Assembly: GCA_022828425.1 (NCBI GenBank)
Contig: CP094685.1
Span: 3,576,046 to 3,640,045 of the forward strand
Length of the DNA stretch: 64,000 nucleotides
Direction: 5' to 3'
From: Candidatus Thiothrix sulfatifontis
Lineage (GTDB): Bacteria; Pseudomonadota; Gammaproteobacteria; Thiotrichales; Thiotrichaceae
The position numbers and the translations under genes are program-made. This document shows, piece after piece, positions 26,925 through 34,964 of this stretch. Positions within the stretch are counted from its first letter, which is position 1. Every line of letters begins with the position of its first letter. The notes below the pieces were generated by a model. It saw only the letters and a list, made by a program, of their open reading frames with translations, did not search any database and was not told the DNA's origin.

Positions 26925-28802
26925 TTATTCGATTTCCCAAGTAATACCACCAAACGTATCTTTGTTTGTGTCAATGGATTTATAGAAACCATACGCTGCA
27001 CTGTGAAGTGTTGTATTGTCTCCAGCAACTGCACCACGGATAACTGTAAATCTATCCTTACGATCATCGGTTAAAATCCCATCTTTAGACACAGTACCTG
27101 TAGCTGAGATGACATCATTGTAAATATCTGATGATAATTTAAACTCGGTTGCAAACACCGCTGAATCACTGTTCTCTACATTAATCCGCAATTTCGCATC
27201 GCTCACGGTTGCGGCAGTGTATTTCGTACCTTCTCGCACAAATGCTTCAGAGCCAACCTGTTTGAAAGCATAACTGGCAGGCTTTACAGGTAATTGATTA
27301 GTATAATTTTTCAAACGGGTTACTGCGTAATACGCATTTGAAGTAATCAACGCATATTCCTTATTAACTTGTTCACTTAAAGGAACCGCGCCAACACCAG
27401 ATGCCGGATTCCAACGACCTATTTTGACCACAGGTGCTGCACTAACTGGCGGCAGCGTGGCGACAGGAAGTAACTTAGGTGCTGCAGGAGATATCTTAGG
27501 TGCAATGGTATCGCCACCCACATCAATAACAGACTCTGCCGGACCTGATACTGCTGGCTGCTGTATAGGTGCAACGGTATCACCATCAACGTTAATAACG
27601 GACTCTGTTGGGCCTGATACGGGCTGCGGCTGCTCCGCAGGGACAACGAATTGTGCCAATTCTACTGCTTTAGATAGCTGTTCAGCTTTGGCTGCATCAA
27701 CTAGCGCTTCAACAGTGCCGCCTGAGATTGCAGCATTCACATTTCCTAACACGGTTGGTTTGGCTTCAGTAATTACCTGCGTCACATTCTCAAAATTGCT
27801 TACTACTGGAGGTGTTTTGGTAGTAGAGGTGTCGCTTGCCGTTTTAGTGTCGCTTGCCGTTTTGGTGTCGCTTGCCGTTTTGGTGTCGCTTGCCGTTTTG
27901 GTGTCGCTTGCCGTTTTGGTGTCGCTTGCCGTTTTGGTGTCGCTTGCCGTTTTGGTGTCGCTTGCCGTTTTGGTGTCGCTTGCCGTTTTGGTGTCGCTTG
28001 CCGTTTTGGTGTCGCTTGCCGTTTTGGTGTCGCTTGCCGTTTTGGTGTCGCTTGCCGTTTTGGTGTCGCTTGCCGTTTTGGTGTCGCTTGCCTCATCAGC
28101 ATTTTCTGCTTCAGACTCAGAAGATTCGAGACGACCCAGTTGCGCAACAGGAACAAATGCTGGTTTAAATTGCCCCACCTTCAGTACTAACGCTAATCCA
28201 CGTTGTGACTCAGAGAGAGATTCCGCACTATCTCCTCCACAAGGCCCAAACGCCACACGCTGACAATTGGCATTAAAACTAGACATCACAATCTCGCCAG
28301 AACTCAAACTAACATGCGTTTGCATATCAGTAGTTTTTACCGTAAATTCAGTTCCACGAATACCAATAGCAGCAATCGGTGTGTTGAGACGATAACGGTG
28401 CTTAGCTGCCTGCCCACCTTTACCTGTCTTACTGACTACTTCGCCATCGACTAGCTCAAGACGAATTTCGCTGGCGGATAGGTTCGCGGGATCAAAATAG
28501 TACTTTTCAATATCAAACACACTATTTGCACGAATTTGTTCGGTAGCGCCGTCAATCATACTCAAACCGACTTGACTTCTGTCGTGAACTATCAATCGAC
28601 TGCCTTCGGGAATGTCCATCCCCTTAAAAATAGGCATAATGGAGCCGTCATCCGTCTGTAATTCTGCTTGCCCCACTAAAAACACTACTTTACCGACTGA
28701 AGCGCGTGATGAAACATCCATAGACTCGTCGGCACTTACTTGAGCAATAAAGATTGCTCCTATGACTGTGACCGCCCCTACGAGCGCTGATATGTATTTC
28801 AT
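26925..28802 (-). CDS. Secreted FecR-domain protein with 14 tandem ASDTKT repeats
   Basis: 625 aa with a signal peptide (MKYISALVGAVTVIGAIFIAQVSA). The FecR domain spans about residues 35-180 (GKVVFLVGQAELQTDDGS, GSRLIVHDRSQVGLSM, RLNTPIAAIGIRGTEFTVKT). A linker of 14 perfect ASDTKT hexapeptides (residues about 237-320) follows, then a Pro-rich stretch with repeated AVSGPAESVI units and a C-terminal domain of about 170 residues that I do not recognise. Unlike FecR itself it has no anti-sigma region, and no sigma factor is nearby. It probably acts as a periplasmic ligand-binding part of a CHASE2-cyclase sensor. The repeat length is likely variable between strains. Confidence 0.85.
   Translation of the reverse strand: MKYISALVGAVTVIGAIFIAQVSADESMDVSSRASVGKVVFLVGQAELQTDDGSIMPIFKGMDIPEGSRLIVHDRSQVGLSMIDGATEQIRANSVFDIEKYYFDPANLSASEIRLELVDGEVVSKTGKGGQAAKHRYRLNTPIAAIGIRGTEFTVKTTDMQTHVSLSSGEIVMSSFNANCQRVAFGPCGGDSAESLSESQRGLALVLKVGQFKPAFVPVAQLGRLESSESEAENADEASDTKTASDTKTASDTKTASDTKTASDTKTASDTKTASDTKTASDTKTASDTKTASDTKTASDTKTASDTKTASDTKTASDTKTASDTSTTKTPPVVSNFENVTQVITEAKPTVLGNVNAAISGGTVEALVDAAKAEQLSKAVELAQFVVPAEQPQPVSGPTESVINVDGDTVAPIQQPAVSGPAESVIDVGGDTIAPKISPAAPKLLPVATLPPVSAAPVVKIGRWNPASGVGAVPLSEQVNKEYALITSNAYYAVTRLKNYTNQLPVKPASYAFKQVGSEAFVREGTKYTAATVSDAKLRINVENSDSAVFATEFKLSSDIYNDVISATGTVSKDGILTDDRKDRFTVIRGAVAGDNTTLHSAAYGFYKSIDTNKDTFGGITWEIE
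27841..28092 (-). repeat. 14 tandem 18-bp units encoding ASDTKT
   Basis: The 18-bp unit (plus strand GTTTTGGTGTCGCTTGCC) occurs 14 times head to tail, 252 bp in total. The units are identical apart from one A in the first. A partial unit precedes it at 27829-27840. The unit is a multiple of three, so slippage changes linker length without breaking the frame. Confidence 0.97.
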
Positions 28803-28829
28803 AATATTGATCTCCCAATGAAGCCCTAA

Positions 28830-29561
28830 CTATTCCTCTGTTTCCTTGACTAACGATCCTTCGCCATGCATCGCTCGTTCTTCTAGTACTTCAGGTTGCA
28901 AAACCACTATTTTTCTTTTATCCCTCTTTATTATACCCTCTTTTACAAGCGTTTGCATCGCTCTTGATACCGTTTCGCGCGTTGTATTCACCATCCCTGC
29001 AATCTCCTGTTGTGTCGGCACATTTTCCAATGTCACTGTACTGGTTTCCGCGTGAAGATCAGGGGAACGCACCATCCTCGCCAACATCACATAGACCCTA
29101 GCGTGCGCAGAGGGAATGCTAAGCAACATCTGACGACCAGATGCCTGTCGGATAACTTGCGCGAACCTGATCAACAAGCGCTCAATTACAGACGGATAAT
29201 TGTAGAAAAGGTTCAATGCATGTCGCTTAGATAAAAAAGCAACCACAGATTCTTTGACTGCAACAATAGAAGCAGAACGTGGAGCACCATCAATCACAGA
29301 CAACTCGCCGAAATAATCACCTGTTTGAATAACGTGCAGAAAGACCTCTTTTCCCTGTAAAGTATAGTCTACCACGTGTAGCTGACCCGCCAACAGAAAT
29401 AGTAACTCCCCATCTGTTGCCCCTTTTTGCAAAATAACATCGCGCTTTTCATAGCGGCGTACCGTGAGTTGTTTAAGAATAATGCCTAAAGCAACGTCAT
29501 CCAACCCTTCCAGCAAGGAAACCTTACGTAACGATGCAACTGTTAATTTTGTTGGAGTCAT
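28830..29561 (-). CDS. Crp/Fnr-family transcription regulator, CRP-like
   Basis: 243 aa. The cyclic-nucleotide-binding domain (residues about 20-130) holds the phosphate-binding cassette GDYFGELSVIDGAPRSASIV, where Glu, Arg and Ser contact cAMP in CRP. A long dimer helix follows. The winged helix-turn-helix has PTQQEIAGMVNTTRETVSRAM; the recognition helix RETVSR differs from E. coli CRP (RETVGR) by one residue, so TGTGA half-sites are expected. No FNR-type cysteine cluster is present. It is encoded 27 bases before the FecR gene and just upstream of the predicted adenylate cyclase. It likely activates the three CRP-type promoters in this window. Confidence 0.9.
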   Translation of the reverse strand: MTPTKLTVASLRKVSLLEGLDDVALGIILKQLTVRRYEKRDVILQKGATDGELLFLLAGQLHVVDYTLQGKEVFLHVIQTGDYFGELSVIDGAPRSASIVAVKESVVAFLSKRHALNLFYNYPSVIERLLIRFAQVIRQASGRQMLLSIPSAHARVYVMLARMVRSPDLHAETSTVTLENVPTQQEIAGMVNTTRETVSRAMQTLVKEGIIKRDKRKIVVLQPEVLEERAMHGEGSLVKETEE

Positions 29562-29568
29562 ATAAATA

Positions 29569-30747
29569 TCAAATACTCATGCCTTGTAAAATATTGATCA
29601 TGTCTTCCTTACGCGCCGCCCACGTTACTCGATGTTGAGGCGCAACACTCGCCATTCCCGAATCATCTAGTATATTAGTAAAAGTTATGTATTCTGCAAG
29701 TGCTAACCTTATTTCCTCAGTGTTTTCTGGCGTCACCAAACGTGCTAAGCCACCTGCTGCCTCCTGCATCGCTCCACGATTTGAAGTAATCACCGGCGTT
29801 CCAACTGACAGAGCCTCCAGAATCGGCATACCGAACCCTTCAAACAATGATACGTACACAAATACATGCGCTAATTTATACAAATAGGGAACGTCTTCTT
29901 CTGGTACATACCCTAACCAGCGTACATTTTCGACTGACTCTATTCTTCGTAATATATCGTCTGCTAACCAACCCTGCTCACCCACCAACACCAAAGGATA
30001 AGCCCTGCGCGATGCCTCAGGCAAACCTGCATAAGCATCCAATAAACGCATCAAATTTTTTCGTGGCTCAAAGGTTCCTACCGATAAAATGAAACGCTCA
30101 GGAAGACTGTATTTTGCGCAAATCAACACTTCTTGTGTGACACTTAAATTGTAAAAATGTTCACCAACAGCGGGACTCACTACAAAAATAGGCGGAAGAA
30201 CCAAAGATTTCCCTAAAGACTTATTCACGTCTAACGCTGTAGCATTAGACACGACTGTAATGACAGTAGCACGCTGTACAGTAGCGGGTAAATATTTGTT
30301 TAAAAATCTAACACGATCGACAGGGTGACAATCAGGGTAATGGATATGCGATAAGTCATGAATCGTCAATATGCTTTTATAGTGCCAAAATTGGGGAATA
30401 ACATAGTTCCCACCCCAAAAAACATAGTCCTGATAACGCCGCTGCCGATAATACAACCGGACTGACTGCCAATATCCATTAAGCTCCCTAATGTAAGGCA
30501 CATGTTTCAATACTTTTTTCACACCGCCACTTTTGGGCAACGTCAACGCTTCCTGCACACTAGACTTTTCTGGAAATAAAAACACCAATAATTGTTGACG
30601 ATTTAATATCCGCATCCCACAGATGCCCACCACATCATCGACTCTCTTATCACAAATCAACTCACGCAATAAGTAAAAAATATAGTTACCGACTCCCGTT
30701 CGACGGCGCAACAATGGACAAATATCAACCAGAAGTTTAATACTCAT
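29569..30747 (-). CDS. Glycosyltransferase family 4
   Basis: 392 aa GT-B enzyme. The N-terminal domain has the acceptor-side loop RRRTGVGNYIFYLLREL. The C-terminal domain has FILSVGTFEPRKNLMRLLDAY and the donor-binding motif SLFEGFGMPILEALSVGTPVI (E-x7-E), as in mannosyltransferases of family GT4. It lies 7 bases before the Crp-like gene on the same strand, so it is probably co-transcribed with the signalling cluster. It may modify an envelope polysaccharide or the surface proteins; the acceptor is unknown. Confidence 0.85.
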   Translation of the reverse strand: MSIKLLVDICPLLRRRTGVGNYIFYLLRELICDKRVDDVVGICGMRILNRQQLLVFLFPEKSSVQEALTLPKSGGVKKVLKHVPYIRELNGYWQSVRLYYRQRRYQDYVFWGGNYVIPQFWHYKSILTIHDLSHIHYPDCHPVDRVRFLNKYLPATVQRATVITVVSNATALDVNKSLGKSLVLPPIFVVSPAVGEHFYNLSVTQEVLICAKYSLPERFILSVGTFEPRKNLMRLLDAYAGLPEASRRAYPLVLVGEQGWLADDILRRIESVENVRWLGYVPEEDVPYLYKLAHVFVYVSLFEGFGMPILEALSVGTPVITSNRGAMQEAAGGLARLVTPENTEEIRLALAEYITFTNILDDSGMASVAPQHRVTWAARKEDMINILQGMSI

Positions 30748-30762
30748 TAATTTATTGACGCC

Positions 30763-32625
30763 CTACTGCGTGTACTTCTGCATCGCCGCAGGCACGTAAT
30801 TTTCCAACGGCAAACTCCCTCGATTCAGCCCCAGCTTGGTCATTTGCAGGTTCTGAATGCGCTTATCCACAAACGATAACGACTGCCGCCGCATTAAAAA
30901 CGTGTACGGCTGATCGTCCACCATAATCCGCTCCGCTTGCTGCCACAACGGCATCCGCTCCGCCTCATTGACAGTTGCCCGCGCTTGGTCAATCAGCTTA
31001 TCCAGCTCAGGGTTTTTATAGCTAATGCTGTTATCGCCATCGGTTTTCGCTTGGGTACTGTGGAACATCTGGAAAATGTCGGTTTCAATTCCACTCGTCC
31101 AGCCCAAGGTGATCGCATCGAAGTCTTTTTTATTCAACGACTCCAGCATCACCGGCCATTCTTGCGGGAACGGCTCTAATTTCACCCCGGCTCGCGCATA
31201 CAAATCTTTCAGCAACAACACCATGCGCTTGGTATCTTCATTCGCCTCAAAGTAAGTCAGCTTGAATTCAAACGGCTTACCCGCCTGATCTTCCAGCAAA
31301 CCATCGCCGTTGCGGTCTTCGTAACCCACTTCCTTCAACAGCGCCTGCGCCTTTTCCAGATTGAACTCCCACGGTTGCAAGTTGGAATTATGTTGCTTGC
31401 TGGTATTGCTGAACGGGCTAACCGCTGGCTCGGCATAACCGAGAAAAATATCCTGAATCACCCGCGACACATCGGTCAAATGCGACATGGCTTGGCGCAC
31501 GCGCTTATCTGCAAAGCGCGTGGGTTTGCCATCACGCTCCTGATTCCAGCCGATGTAGCTGTACCCTGCCACGGGCGGCATGTATTCAAAATTATGGCTC
31601 TTATCCATAATTTGCACGTCATTTTTCAAACTGGCGTATTCATTCGGGCGAGCGCCATACGCATCAATCTGCCCATTGCGGTAGGTGGTCAAACGCGCAC
31701 TGTCATTCTGAATAATTTTCCACAACACGCGGTTAAAGGGCGGCTGCACATCACCCCAATAACGCTCATTGCGCACCAACTCCACACTCCCCGCATCCGG
31801 TCGCCAGCCCTTCGGATCGGCTAAACGGTAAGGACCACTGCCCAGTAGTAAACCTTTGGATTCATTGAACTCTTGCGGCTTTTGCAAATACGGCTCATAA
31901 AAGTGCTTCGGCAAAATGCTCAAGCCGCCCGCCAAATCAAACGCCTCGAAGTATGGCTCTTTGTACACAAACACCACTTCGTATTTGCCATTCGCTTTGA
32001 CTTCTTTGATTTTGTCGAGGTAAGCACGTTGACGCGGCGCTTTAATCGCCTCGGTCATAATAAATTGGAAGCTGAACACAATGTCATCCGCCGTCAGCGG
32101 CACACCATCGGAAAACGCCACGTCATCACGCATCTGAAAGGTAATCGTTAAACCGTCAGGGCCAACTTGCCAGCTTTTTGCGATCAGCCCTTCCCATGCC
32201 AGCGTCTCAGGGTTACGTGTCACCAAACTTTCCAGCACATAACCTTGCACTTCCGACGCATACGCATCGCCGGAAACCAGTGGTGTCAACGTTTTAAGGT
32301 TAGTGCCGAAGGCATCCACCGACCAATCGCCTTGTGCATAATCCGGCTGTTGTGTCATGACGTGAGCACGTTGGAAAGCGGGGGAAATGTCGGATGCTGC
32401 ACCCGCGTCCGCGCTCTGCTGACGCACCACACCACTGGCTAAAGCTGCCCGCAATTCGCGAATGTCTTTCGCTTGTTCCGTCATGGTGGCTTGCACTTCG
32501 CTCAATTTTAGCCATTGCCGATCAATTTGGTACATGGTCAATAGCATCAACACAATGACCAAGGTGATCAACACATACAGCAAGCCGTTGGTGGCACTCG
32601 ATCGTTTTTGCATACGCTTGTTCAT
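30763..32625 (-). CDS. Membrane-anchored family 5 solute-binding protein (peptide/nickel type)
   Basis: 620 aa. Unlike the usual lipoprotein or periplasmic forms, it starts with an uncleaved-looking membrane anchor (LLYVLITLVIVLMLLTMYQI) and a short coiled coil (LSEVQATMTEQAKDIRELRAAL). The SBP_bac_5 fold follows, with LVTRNPETLAWEGLIAKSW, VAFSDGVPLTADDIVFSF and LLGSGPYRLADP. Such proteins hand oligopeptides or similar ligands to an ABC transporter, but no matching permease or ATPase is in the window. It precedes the glycosyltransferase by 15 bases and may head that operon. Confidence 0.85.
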   Translation of the reverse strand: MNKRMQKRSSATNGLLYVLITLVIVLMLLTMYQIDRQWLKLSEVQATMTEQAKDIRELRAALASGVVRQQSADAGAASDISPAFQRAHVMTQQPDYAQGDWSVDAFGTNLKTLTPLVSGDAYASEVQGYVLESLVTRNPETLAWEGLIAKSWQVGPDGLTITFQMRDDVAFSDGVPLTADDIVFSFQFIMTEAIKAPRQRAYLDKIKEVKANGKYEVVFVYKEPYFEAFDLAGGLSILPKHFYEPYLQKPQEFNESKGLLLGSGPYRLADPKGWRPDAGSVELVRNERYWGDVQPPFNRVLWKIIQNDSARLTTYRNGQIDAYGARPNEYASLKNDVQIMDKSHNFEYMPPVAGYSYIGWNQERDGKPTRFADKRVRQAMSHLTDVSRVIQDIFLGYAEPAVSPFSNTSKQHNSNLQPWEFNLEKAQALLKEVGYEDRNGDGLLEDQAGKPFEFKLTYFEANEDTKRMVLLLKDLYARAGVKLEPFPQEWPVMLESLNKKDFDAITLGWTSGIETDIFQMFHSTQAKTDGDNSISYKNPELDKLIDQARATVNEAERMPLWQQAERIMVDDQPYTFLMRRQSLSFVDKRIQNLQMTKLGLNRGSLPLENYVPAAMQKYTQ

Positions 32626-32678
32626 TTACTGCATAATTCAGGGGATTACAGCATAACATTAACGCAACAGGAGTTCAC

Positions 32679-33470
32679 ATGGGTTTTCTGACCGGCAAAC
32701 GCGCATTGATTACCGGGGTCGCCAGCGACCGTTCCATCGCCTACGGCATTGCACAAGCCATGCACCGCGAAGGCGCGGAACTGGCGTTCACTTACCAAAA
32801 CGATAAATTGAAAGGGCGCGTGGAAAAATTCGCGGCACAATTCGGTTCGAGCATCGTGATTCCCTGCGAAGTGGCGGAAGATGCCAGCATTGACGCCGCC
32901 TTCCAAACCTTAGCTCAGCATTGGGATGGCTTGGATATTGTGGTGCATTCCATCGCGTTCGCTCCTAAAGAGCAGTTATCGGGCAGTATTGTGGATAACA
33001 CCACCCGCGACGGCTCAAGCATTGCACACGATATTAGCGCTTATAGCTTTTTAGCACTGGCACGTTGCGCCAAACCCATGATGGCGGGGCGCAATGGCTC
33101 GATGTTGGCACTGAGCTATCTGGGTGCGGTGGCAGCGATTCCGAACTACAACGTCATGGGCATGGCGAAAGCGAGTTTGGAAGCGGGCGTGCGTTTCATG
33201 GCAGCCGATTTGGGGCCACAGGGTATTCGCGTCAATGCGATTTCCGCAGGGCCTATCCGCACCTTGGCGGCGTCGGGTATCGCCGGTTTCCGCAAAATGT
33301 TGGATCATTTCGAGAAATACGCCCCACTGCGCCGCAATGTGACCATTGAGGAAGTGGGTAATGCGGCGGCATTCCTGTGTTCTGATCTGGCATCGGGGAT
33401 TACGGGCGAAATCACTTATGTGGATGGCGGTTGGAATATCCTCGGCATGTCAGGGTTGGGCGAGGAATAA
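32679..33470 (+). CDS. fabI: Enoyl-[acyl-carrier-protein] reductase (NADH)
   Basis: 263 aa, standard FabI size. The atypical SDR cofactor motif [14 protein letters not shown] replaces the usual TGxxx[14 protein letters not shown] lies in the substrate region, and the catalytic pair is the Tyr and Lys in [21 protein letters not shown] (Y-x6-K for the active Tyr in NYNVMGMAK). It ends with the usual [10 protein letters not shown]. It reduces enoyl-ACP in the last step of each fatty-acid elongation cycle. A GGAG ribosome site precedes the ATG. It is divergent from the solute-binding protein gene and monocistronic. Confidence 0.96.
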   Translation: MGFLTGKRALITGVASDRSIAYGIAQAMHREGAELAFTYQNDKLKGRVEKFAAQFGSSIVIPCEVAEDASIDAAFQTLAQHWDGLDIVVHSIAFAPKEQLSGSIVDNTTRDGSSIAHDISAYSFLALARCAKPMMAGRNGSMLALSYLGAVAAIPNYNVMGMAKASLEAGVRFMAADLGPQGIRVNAISAGPIRTLAASGIAGFRKMLDHFEKYAPLRRNVTIEEVGNAAAFLCSDLASGITGEITYVDGGWNILGMSGLGEE

Positions 33471-33561
33471 TGACAGCGGGGAATACTTGAACTAAACTCT
33501 TTACTTATGCGGGCGATAAGCTATATTTTGCCTAATATTGATAGTTCTGGAGTATTCCCCA

Positions 33562-34899
33562 ATGTTTTTTACAACCTATCGTGGCTTACTGAAGCACATT
33601 TCCTTGCTGTTAGCCAGCAGCTTACTAATTAGTGCATGTGGCGGAGGGGATAATTCCACGACTACCGGACAAACCACTACCGGACAAACCACTACCGGAC
33701 AAACCACTACCGGACAAACTGACGCATCCAACAGCATTGATAATGAAACCCAAGTAATTTCTCCTGCTCCCACTCCTGCCCCCACTCCTGCCCCCACTCC
33801 TGCCCCCACTCCTGCCCCCACTCCCATTCCCCCGCGCATACTCAATACGCGCGGAGCATTGCTTGACGGGCAACTGGTTAAAATCAACACCGTGCTCGAC
33901 AGCACCGCCGCCATCAGCGATCCTTCCGCCAAAGCGCCCGCCGTTATCCCCGTGTATGACGTAAAACAATACCGCGTGACCTATCAGACTGTGGACGGCG
34001 GCGGCAAACTTACCACCGCCTCTGGCATCATCGCCGTTCCACAAAAATCAGCAGGCGCAAAAAGCCCGTTGCTGAGCTTCCAACACGGCACGGTTTTCCT
34101 CGACAAAGAAGCCCCCAGCAATGACACCGCCGCCACTTCCCCCGTTAATATCATTGCCTCATTAGGCTTTGTGGTCGTCGCGGCGGATTATGTTGGTTAT
34201 GGCGCATCACGCGGTCAAGATCATCCCTATTTGCAAAAAACCCCATCCGCTGCATCGGTAACTGATTTCCTGACTGCCGCGCGACAATGGCTTGCTGAAC
34301 AACGTCAGCCGCTCAATGATCAACTATTTTTGACAGGCTACTCCGAAGGCGGCTACGTCACCCTTGCCGCACAACAAGCACTTGAAACGGCGGGCGTACC
34401 CATTACTGCCAGCGTAGCAGGTGCGGGGCCATACGACTTGCAATATACGCTTGATGAACTGCTAAACACTAAAGCATTACTGGCAGCCGCTGGTGGTGCA
34501 TTGGGTTTAAGCCGCCCTGCGATTGCTGCCAAATACCCCGGCAAAATCGACGAAGCCACCGTCGACCTGATCATGTACATCCTAGTTCCCAAAGAAAGCG
34601 ATGTAAAATTCAGCAAAACTTTCTTAATGGATTGGATGGCAAACGACTACGCCACCATGAAAGCTAACAGCGTCTACGAATGGCAAGCCAAAACACCGAC
34701 GCGCTTTACCCATGGACGCGACGACACAACGGTACCGTTTGGCAATGCCACCCGCGCCTTGGAAGGAATGCGGGCAAAAGGCACGCCCGACCTTGATCTA
34801 ACGGAATGCATCGCAGCCCCGTCTGACCACACCAATTGCATCAAGCCTTACGCGCAAACCATGTTGCAATACTTCGGTGGCTTTGCACGGGATTTGTAG
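33562..34899 (+). CDS. Lipoprotein alpha/beta hydrolase (secretory lipase-like)
   Basis: 445 aa from ATG 33562 (GGAG 9 bases upstream). Lipoprotein signal ending LISA-C, followed by a low-complexity linker of four TTTGQ repeats and five PAPT repeats (residues 30-90). The hydrolase domain has an oxyanion region (SFQHGTVF), the nucleophile elbow GYSEGGY near residue 270, an acidic residue in HGRDDTTVPF and a likely catalytic His in PSDHTNC. The fold resembles secretory lipases and PHB-type esterases. It is probably an outer-membrane-tethered esterase or lipase; substrate unknown. Some hydrolases of this family contain the Cys pair seen here around the terminal His. Confidence 0.85.
   Translation: MFFTTYRGLLKHISLLLASSLLISACGGGDNSTTTGQTTTGQTTTGQTTTGQTDASNSIDNETQVISPAPTPAPTPAPTPAPTPAPTPIPPRILNTRGALLDGQLVKINTVLDSTAAISDPSAKAPAVIPVYDVKQYRVTYQTVDGGGKLTTASGIIAVPQKSAGAKSPLLSFQHGTVFLDKEAPSNDTAATSPVNIIASLGFVVVAADYVGYGASRGQDHPYLQKTPSAASVTDFLTAARQWLAEQRQPLNDQLFLTGYSEGGYVTLAAQQALETAGVPITASVAGAGPYDLQYTLDELLNTKALLAAAGGALGLSRPAIAAKYPGKIDEATVDLIMYILVPKESDVKFSKTFLMDWMANDYATMKANSVYEWQAKTPTRFTHGRDDTTVPFGNATRALEGMRAKGTPDLDLTECIAAPSDHTNCIKPYAQTMLQYFGGFARDL
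33661..33720 (+). repeat. Four tandem 15-bp units encoding TTTGQ
   Basis: The unit ACTACCGGACAAACC occurs four times, with one base change in the last. It lies just after the lipobox Cys of the lipase-like protein and forms part of its surface linker. Confidence 0.95.
33763..33822 (+). repeat. Five tandem 12-bp units encoding PAPT
   Basis: The unit CCTGCCCCCACT occurs five times (first copy with one T), encoding a Pro-Ala-Pro-Thr spacer between the lipid anchor and the hydrolase domain. The copy number is likely slippage-prone. Confidence 0.95.
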
Positions 34900-34914
34900 A
34901 AAGGCGTTTATCTT

Positions 34915-34950
34915 AGGAGGAAACTAGCGCATAATATCTGGTTTCCTCCT
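34915..34950 (+). promoter_or_regulatory. Leader hairpin containing a perfect AGGAGG before the DEAD-box gene
   Basis: AGGAGGAAAC at 34915-34924 pairs perfectly with GTTTCCTCCT at 34941-34950 around a 16-base loop. No T tract follows, so it is not a typical terminator for the lipase gene. The AGGAGG is a full anti-16S match but has no start codon at a usable distance. The helicase ATG is 14 bases after the stem. It could be a leader structure that the helicase itself unwinds; this is inference. Confidence 0.45.
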
Positions 34951-34964
34951 CACTCTGAAGCCCC

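Noticed and set aside
27841-28092. Possible CRISPR array
   Set aside because: The units are contiguous with no spacers and code for a hexapeptide linker.
27854-28168. Plus-strand frame of repeated CRLPFW units opposite the FecR gene
   Set aside because: It is only the reverse reading of the 18-bp array; the minus frame has a signal peptide and FecR domain on either side.
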